A DNA stretch of 12,373 nt from Guyanagaster necrorhizus. Its lineage: Eukaryota; Basidiomycota; Agaricomycetes; Agaricales; Physalacriaceae. A program made the position numbers and the translations under genes. The stretch covers positions 1-12,373 of the forward strand of contig NW_025064931.1 of the NCBI RefSeq assembly GCF_019112545.1. The letters are read 5' to 3'. The notes under the pieces are model-generated. The model did no database searches and had not been told where the DNA came from. It saw nothing but the letters and a program-made list of their open reading frames with translations. Position 1 is the first letter of the stretch. Every line of letters begins with the position of its first letter. Below are positions 7,713-12,373 of the stretch, in pieces.

Positions 7713-8188
7713 TGTTAGGCTCAAGCCACATGTGATCAACTAGCATGTGATAAACTAACATAGCTTCATGTTTGAGCCTTCTGTTAGAGTCCACTTTTAA
7801 TGTACCAGTGTTGACTCCCTGTGCTTCAAGACTTTGTGTGACTAGCTCAAAGGTAGAATGAGATGGAATAAACTTTAGCTCAAAGCTGGGGATTACCAGT
7901 GAGAGCATACTCTTTAAATACTGGACAAGGTCTGCTAATAATACTACCTACTTATTGTATCTTCCTCTGTTTCTGTGTTTATTGTCCTGGAGCATCATTA
8001 CCATATATAAAAGGCTGATTGTGTGTTGTCAAGCAACACTGTTGCATTGAAGGACAATGACAGACTTGGCTAGTTGTGATGACTAAGCCTTATCTCACCA
8101 TCCTAAGTGCTTGTTCTGGTGCTCTGACTAAGCATAAATAAAGGTCAAGTTGGGAAGAGAAAAGGAAAAAGAATGAAAAGTCATAACA
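7713..8188 (-). repeat. 3' LTR of copy C (476 bp)
   Basis: On the minus strand it starts TGTTATGACT and ends GAGCCTAACA. It aligns over its whole length with the copy A LTR, with shared blocks noted under that entry. It contains no CpG, against 20 in the copy A LTR, and many of the matching sites are TpG or CpA (for example TGTTATGA for TGTTACGA). The length difference of 45 bp comes from small insertions. Confidence 0.9.
7913..7920 (-). promoter_or_regulatory. Candidate LTR TATA box, copy C
   Basis: TATTTAAA on the minus strand, followed in the direction of transcription by the block at 7869-7891 that is identical to copy A. A further TATATA lies upstream in CCTTTTATATATGG (near 8003-8016). 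Confidence 0.4.
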
Positions 8189-8191
8189 TTA

Positions 8192-8201
8192 CCCTCTTCT
8201 T
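8192..8201 (-). other. Polypurine tract of copy C
   Basis: AAGAAGAGGG on the minus strand, followed by TAA and the LTR start TGTTAT, the same arrangement as in copy A (AAAGAGGGGG TAA TGTTAC). Confidence 0.8.
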
Positions 8202-8221
8202 AAGACCATCATCCTGATAGC

Positions 8222-8820
8222 TTAATTTAGGGATAATTCATAGTCATGTATAGCTTTGTCAGCATTCATTAGCTTCTTGTTTACCCATTAGTTGGATTCC
8301 AGTCCATAACCCTTCCAGCTGACTAGATAATCAACTGTCATTGTTGTTCCACCCCCTTTTGCCCTGACTTTACATAGTTTATGGTTCAACACTTGGTCAA
8401 TTTCATAATGTTCTTCATTATTGATAAGGTCAGAGGGAGGTGGTGGCAGTCATCCCTGATTCAGGAATGCCAGTGCGATATAGAGTGTCAATAATGTCTT
8501 GTTAAAGACATTGTGAATTTTTCAGATTGTGGATAACCAGAGCTTGTAGATGCTACTTCCTACTTTTGAGGTTATTGTGAAGGGGCCAGTCCATTTGTCT
8601 GCTAGTTTGTGTTTGGGTTGTGGCAAATAAAGGTTAGTGGTGTCCAGCCAGACTTTGTTGTTGATAGAGTAGTCATGGGCCAGCTGGCAGTGCTTGTCAT
8701 ATTGGGTTTTCATAGTTGTAGCAGCCTTCTGAAGAGCTGTCTGAGTTTCTGAGTGGATTTTTGCCATTGTGGCAGCAAAGTCCATGGATGCATGTGTAGA
8801 GGTTTGATATTGCTCTGTTT
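8222..8820 (-). pseudogene. Copy C integrase C-terminus, GPY/F module and chromodomain remnant
   Basis: Minus-strand frame that ends at TAA 8222-8224 after HDYELSLN, the same end as in copy A. It starts after the 11-bp duplication with DFAATMAKIHSE and passes through KVWLDTTNLYLP, the GPY/F module (KWTGPFTITSKVG) and a stop at 8522-8524. A proline-rich linker contains another TGA, then the chromodomain EHYEIDQVLNHKL ... YLVSWKGYG ... with one TAA before the last Trp. The cage Tyr, Trp and Tyr are kept. The CAA at 8618-8620 is where copy A has its second TGA. The segment corresponds closely to the 3' part of copy A and is inactive because of stops and the frameshift. Confidence 0.86.
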
Positions 8821-8842
8821 GGGTGACATTTGGGTGACATTT
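8821..8842 (-). repeat. 11-bp tandem duplication causing a frameshift
   Basis: GGGTGACATTT occurs twice in a row (8821-8831 and 8832-8842, + strand). Copies A and B have no such repeat at this place. Eleven extra bases shift the minus-strand frame: codons upstream (integrase, 8896 and higher) and downstream (8785 and lower) are in different frames by the matching amount. Confidence 0.85.
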
Positions 8843-9720
8843 GGATGTTGCCCATGATTAACGAAGAACAGGGTTTTTCCAGTTGCCGAGTGTACTCAGT
8901 TGTTATGTTGGAAGGCAGTGAGGGCTAACCATTCTATCCAGTCATCTTGTTGGTAGTTAATGAAGAGTTGTAGGTATTTTTCAACTTCTTGGTTTGCACA
9001 TTCTGTCTGTTCATCTGTCTGTAGATGGTAGGCAGTCAAAGTGTTGCACTTGATGTTTAGAAGATGATAGAGGTCATCCAGAAATTTGGAGATGAATTGG
9101 GGTCTCCTGTCTGAGATGACTACTTGTGGCATGCCATATTTGGCATAGACTTCATCTCATAGGATTTTTGCTCATCCTTCAGAAGTTAACTCTATCAAAC
9201 AAGCAATTGGGATGATCACTTTTGAGAATCAGTCAACTATGATGATGATGGTGTCATAGCTGTTACAGTCTGATAATCCAGTGATCATATCAACAGAAAT
9301 ATGGGTCCATGGGGATGATGGAATTTCATTTAGATGAAGTGGCACAGCCTGGGTCTGTGTTGATGATTTGTCTTATTGACAAACTTTGCATGCCTTGATG
9401 TATACAATGATGTCATTGGCCATCTTAGATCACCAGTACTCCTGTAGTACTAACTCCTTGGTCTTGGCAATGCTAGGGTGTCCAGTGATGGCATGCTCAT
9501 AGCATGTGATGATGATCTCACCATATAGTCCTTGATCTTAAGGGATGTAAATTCATCTGTCATAGCAAATCAGTCCCCTCTCCTTTGTCATTCTTCATTT
9601 GTGGTTGAGAGATGGAGCCACTCATTGGTTCCACTTGTGATTGTCTCAGGTCATGCTCTTGATGTGCTCATGAATTTCCTCCTCCATTGGCATCATTATT
9701 GCTCTGAAATGTTCAGGATG
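8843..9720 (-). pseudogene. Copy C integrase remnant
   Basis: Minus-strand frame in register with the RT and RNase H of this copy. Zinc module: a CYEHAITGHP block (about 9480-9513) and ACKVC (about 9380-9394). Core: SVDMITG near 9300 with the first Asp kept, ISDRRPQFISKF with the second Asp kept (near 9110), and QTDEQTECANQE with the Glu kept (near 9005). The stretch 8896-9132 is free of stops. Stops occur elsewhere, such as after ACKVCQ and in EYW-stop. The catalytic triad is thus still readable, unlike in copy B, though the product could not be made whole. Confidence 0.85.
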
Positions 9721-10257
9721 CAATAGTGTCACTCCTTCATTATCAGTGCCTCCCTGATCATGATCAGTCCTTCGACTGAGCAGGTTGGCCTTCTTGTTAG
9801 CTGTCTCTGCTTTGTGATGTAGTGTGCATTGATACTGGCTGAGTTCTGTTATCTATCTCACTTGCCACTGATTCAATTTCTGGGGTTGTCAGAAATAACA
9901 GAGGTTTTGATGATCTGTTCAGATCTCAAAAATCTTGATGGTCCTGATCAGATAGTGTCACTATTCTTTGAGAGCAATCATAATAGCAAGGAGTTCCTTG
10001 TCATAGATCTCATAATTGCATTCAGTTACCATGAGTGCCTTGGATAGAAATGCAATGGGGTGCCATTTCTTGTTTTGTTCCTGTGAGAGTATGGCTCTGA
10101 TAGCTTCTTCACTAGAGTTGGCTTCAACCCAAAACTTTCTCTTCTGAATGGGGATAGTGAGTACAACGTCCTCTGCAAGTTGTTGTTTCAGGTCATTAAA
10201 GGCCACCTGCTGGGAAAGTCCCCAAGTCCAAGGGGCATTATCAGTTAATTGGGTCAT
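9721..10257 (-). pseudogene. Copy C RNase H remnant
   Basis: Starts with MTQLTDNAPW (10257 downward), the same block that follows the RT stop in copy A. The first acidic residue is lost: VEANSSEEAI with AAC at 10117-10119, where copy A has GAC. Glu is kept in YDKELLAI and Asp in TDHQNL, although the Trp before that block is a stop. The last Asp is also Asn (KKANLLSR, AAC 9784-9786, GCC before it). Two of four catalytic positions are therefore Asn. The 9961-10257 stretch is stop-free. Confidence 0.85.
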
Positions 10258-11373
10258 TGGCCAGACAATCTTGCTATAGTCCCATATGAATCATTGATAG
10301 AAATTTGTGAATCTGAGAAATGATTGTAATTCCTTTTTCTTGGTTGGTTCTGGCCACTCCATTACTCCTGCCACTTTGATGGGATTCATGCAGATGCTCC
10401 TCTCACTAATAATGACTCTGAGGTACTCAGTTTTGAGCACCTCAAATTCACACTTTTCTATCTTGAGAAATAGCTTGTGTTTCCTCATCAGAGCTAGTAC
10501 TTGCTGTACTAGCTTCCCATGCTCCTCTCTTGTTTTTGATATGATCAGAATGTTATCAAGATAAATGGTGACCTTCCCCATAGCAATGAGATCCTTGAAT
10601 ATGTCATTCATCATCCACTGGAAAGTGGCAGGAGAGTTGGTGAGCTTAAAAAACATGACTGTTGGTTTGAACAGTCCCCAATTCATCCTAAACACAGCTT
10701 TCCACTCATCCCCCTCTTTGATGCAGACATTGTTATATTCCCATCAAACATCAAGCTTGGTGTAATATTTGGCCCCCTAAAGCTTATCCATTAACTCCAA
10801 GATTAATGGAAGGGGATATCAATTTTTGATTGTCATCTCATTTAGTTTTCAGTAGTTCTAGACCAGTCAGAGTTTGCTGTCCTTCTTTTTGACAAAGAAA
10901 AATGGCAACACTATTGGAGATTTTGAGAGTCAGATCCTTCTGCTGGACAAGTTCTTGTCCAGAAACCTGTCGAGTTCTTATTGCTCATTGTTACCAAGGG
11001 GATAGGTCTTGCAGTCAAGGTTGGCACTGGCATTTGGGATGAGCTTGATGGCATGATTCCATGGTTTAGATTCTGAAAGCTCATCAAAACTTTCTTTTTT
11101 AAATAGATCCTTGTAATCCTGCATCCATTCAGGTACCATTTCTTTGAAGGTTCTCTTCTCCTTTCCTTGGTTTGCTTTGGCTGCCAGATTATTGGCATGA
11201 TGAATGGCACAGATGTGGATCTCCTATTGAAGGTCGATGGTGAGTATGGTTTCTCCATCTTCTATCTTCTCATCTCACTGATCTTCAAGATCTTCATCTG
11301 GCAGCTCAAATGGGATTTTTCAACACCAACATCTTATGATCCTCCTGGTCTTCCAATTGATTAAAAGATTGTG
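10258..11373 (-). pseudogene. Copy C protease-RT linker and reverse transcriptase remnant
   Basis: Minus-strand frame with linker blocks KIPFELPDEDLED and TFKEMVPEW (11120-11310) and then RT. Landmarks: NLSSRRI followed by a stop, PFFFVKKKDSKL, KLDV-stop-WEYNN (near 10730-10765), FKLTNSPATFQWMMNDIF (near 10600-10660) and YLDN at 10552-10563, where the second catalytic Asp of YLDD is Asn (AAC 10552-10554). The stretch 10291-10695 is stop-free and very like copy A. The linker lacks two codons found in A and B just before RCWC. TGG at 10282-10284 is the site of the first TGA of copy A. Confidence 0.88.
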
Positions 11374-11643
11374 TCATATCAACCAATCATGCCTAAGAAA
11401 AATCTCCTTTACTCCCAAGTCAGTGACAGCTAGATCAATCCATTTAGAGGGATCTCCAATTGTTAGTCTAAGTTCAATGAACTCAGTGATCGATTTGGCT
11501 TGATTCTTAGTTCTGTCAGTGTTATAGATGGAAATCAGGGCCATGGTTGCTCTAGTTGGAAGTTTATGCTTGTCGATGAAAGCACAGTTAATCAAACTTC
11601 CAGTACAGCTGCTATCAATTAATGCAGTTACAGTGTGAACTGA
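11374..11643 (-). pseudogene. Copy C aspartic protease remnant
   Basis: Minus-strand frame with the retropepsin active-site block ALIDSSCTGSLI; the catalytic Asp (GAT 11614-11616) is kept. The frame continues through INCAFIDKHKL, an ITEFIELRLTIG block and LAVTDLGVKEIFLRHDWL, the conserved C-terminal protease motif (usually LGxDWL, here with Arg for Gly). It ends at a TGA at 11374-11376, and another TGA lies just upstream at 11644-11646. It is the best preserved protease in the window; the copy B one has lost its Asp. Confidence 0.85.
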
Positions 11644-12117
11644 TCACATCATGAGGATTTTGATCTGAGCCTTGGTGATCAGGTCTCATCCAGAGATTTT
11701 GGACTATCAAATGAATTTTTGTGATCCATGGAGTTCATCAAGCCATTCTAGGGCTTGGCACCATTCAGCCTTCTTTATCCCTTCTATCATCTCATCAATC
11801 ACTTCTTTGGCTTGGGTTTTATGAATCCACTTTTTCAGTACAGCTTTTGCCATGGCTTCATCCTTTGCATCTATGATTGCCCTCCAGGTTCATTTGGTGT
11901 CGAATGGCTTGAGCCAGGTATTGGGGCTCTCTGCTCTTGTTTGGCCTGGGGGTGATTGAGTTTTCTTCTTTGGCAATTCTTTGGTGTGTTGATCAAGAGT
12001 CTGAAGTATATTCAAATGCACTGATATAGTAGACATAGGAATAACTACAGAAACTTTATCAGTCCAACTAGTGGCTGGTGATCACACACCATAAATGTCT
12101 TCAGCCAGTGCAGTGGA
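11644..12117 (-). pseudogene. Copy C gag-side remnant upstream of protease
   Basis: Minus-strand sequence with readable blocks such as LDQHTKELPKKK, a proline-containing linker, WRAIIDAKDEAMAKAVLKKW and KEVIDEMIEGIKKAEW, interrupted by stops. The last block aligns with copy B from 4465. The position before the protease fits the C-terminal part of Gag, but no CCHC zinc knuckle is seen and I do not recognise the domain from sequence. The right boundary is set where the base composition changes and is approximate. Confidence 0.5.
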
Positions 12118-12373
12118 ATGGCTCTGTTAGGAATGTGCCAATTGAGTGGGCTTGAGTGCACGCACGGAGTCCAGTGGGGTGCATGGGTGTTGATGAAGCT
12201 ATTGGCAATGTCACCCTTGAGTCAGAGCCCAAGGATCTGGATGGACAGAACGGAGTTCTGTCAGAGAAGTGAACAGGAGTATCCTTCGGAGCGGAATCCG
12301 ATGGATGAGATAGGGAGGAGTGAGTATGAAGTGTAGATGGCTTATCCAAGTTGATATTCGAACTGAGTAGTTA
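12118..12373. other. CpG-retaining tail, possible edge of another insertion
   Basis: After about 260 bases without CpG, seven CpGs occur between about 12158 and 12361. A TGTTAGGAATGTGCC sequence starts at 12126, the kind of TG start seen in LTRs, but its continuation does not match the LTRs of A or C. Open frames exist on both strands (for example a Ser/Pro-rich one on the minus strand, 12101-12349) without a recognised motif. It may be an LTR of a different element inserted in the gag of copy C, or a less decayed part of gag. Confidence 0.35.

Larger units (their letters stand above)
7713..12117 (-). mobile_element. Copy C: nested Ty3/gypsy chromovirus on the minus strand
   Basis: Read on the minus strand, it runs gag-side stretch, protease, RT, RNase H, integrase, chromodomain, stop codon, polypurine tract and 3' LTR. 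The left border is exact (LTR start at 7713 inside the copy B integrase). The reading frame is constant from the protease to the integrase and changes once at an 11-bp tandem duplication (8821-8842). About twenty stops and about ten surviving CpGs in 3.9 kb of internal sequence put its age between A and B. The right border is not certain: recognisable copy C sequence goes to about 12000-12117, and CpG-rich sequence of different character follows. Its 5' LTR is not in the window unless the tail proves otherwise. Confidence 0.9.

Noticed and set aside
10911..11258. A 115-codon minus-strand open frame with an ATG as a separate gene
   Set aside because: It is out of frame with the polyprotein; copy A has the same kind of shadow frame at 78-410. 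The true frame here is the decayed protease-RT linker and RT start.
12101..12349. Ser/Pro-rich minus-strand frame as a gene
   Set aside because: No ATG start, no recognisable domain, and it crosses the composition change near 12118; kept only as part of the unassigned tail.
1..12373. tRNA, rRNA, CRISPR array, bacterial operon or phage defence genes
   Set aside because: No cloverleaf, repeat-spacer pattern or such protein was seen; everything readable is LTR retrotransposon.

Overview
The window is eukaryotic transposon-rich DNA with no recognisable host gene. It holds remains of three copies of one Ty3/gypsy-type LTR retrotransposon family of the chromovirus kind (polyprotein order protease, reverse transcriptase, RNase H, integrase, chromodomain). 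The protein style (RT with FFFVKKKDGKLRP-like and YLDD-like blocks, integrase with GPF module, C-terminal chromodomain) and the CpG-to-TpG/CpA decay suggest a fungus, most likely a basidiomycete. That taxonomic call is inference.

Layout. (1) Bases 1-100: unassigned, CpG-retaining sequence joined to a 5'-truncated element. (2) Copy A, + strand, about 101-3687: RT, RNase H, integrase, GPY/F module and chromodomain in one frame broken by only two TGA codons, then a polypurine tract and a 431-bp 3' LTR (3257-3687). It keeps many CpGs and is the youngest copy. (3) Bases 3688-4464: CpG-free, AT-rich, no gene seen. (4) Copy B, + strand, about 4465-7712: gag-PR junction, protease, RT, RNase H and integrase remains with more than twenty in-frame stops, one frameshift and no CpG at all. 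(5) Copy C, - strand, 7713 to about 12117: inserted into the integrase GPY/F motif of copy B. It has a 476-bp 3' LTR, polypurine tract, chromodomain, integrase, RNase H, RT, protease and a gag-side stretch, with about ten CpGs left. (6) Bases 12118-12373: a sudden return of CpG, perhaps the edge of another insertion.

How it fits together. The nesting order (C is inside B) agrees with the CpG clock (B has none, C few, A many). Much of the damage is C-to-T or G-to-A at CpG. It creates stops from arginine CGA and turns several catalytic aspartates into asparagine. None of the copies can be autonomous as read here. I see no new biological system. The most interesting content is this record of CpG-directed inactivation, the repeated loss of catalytic Asp residues, and short LTR blocks conserved between A and C.
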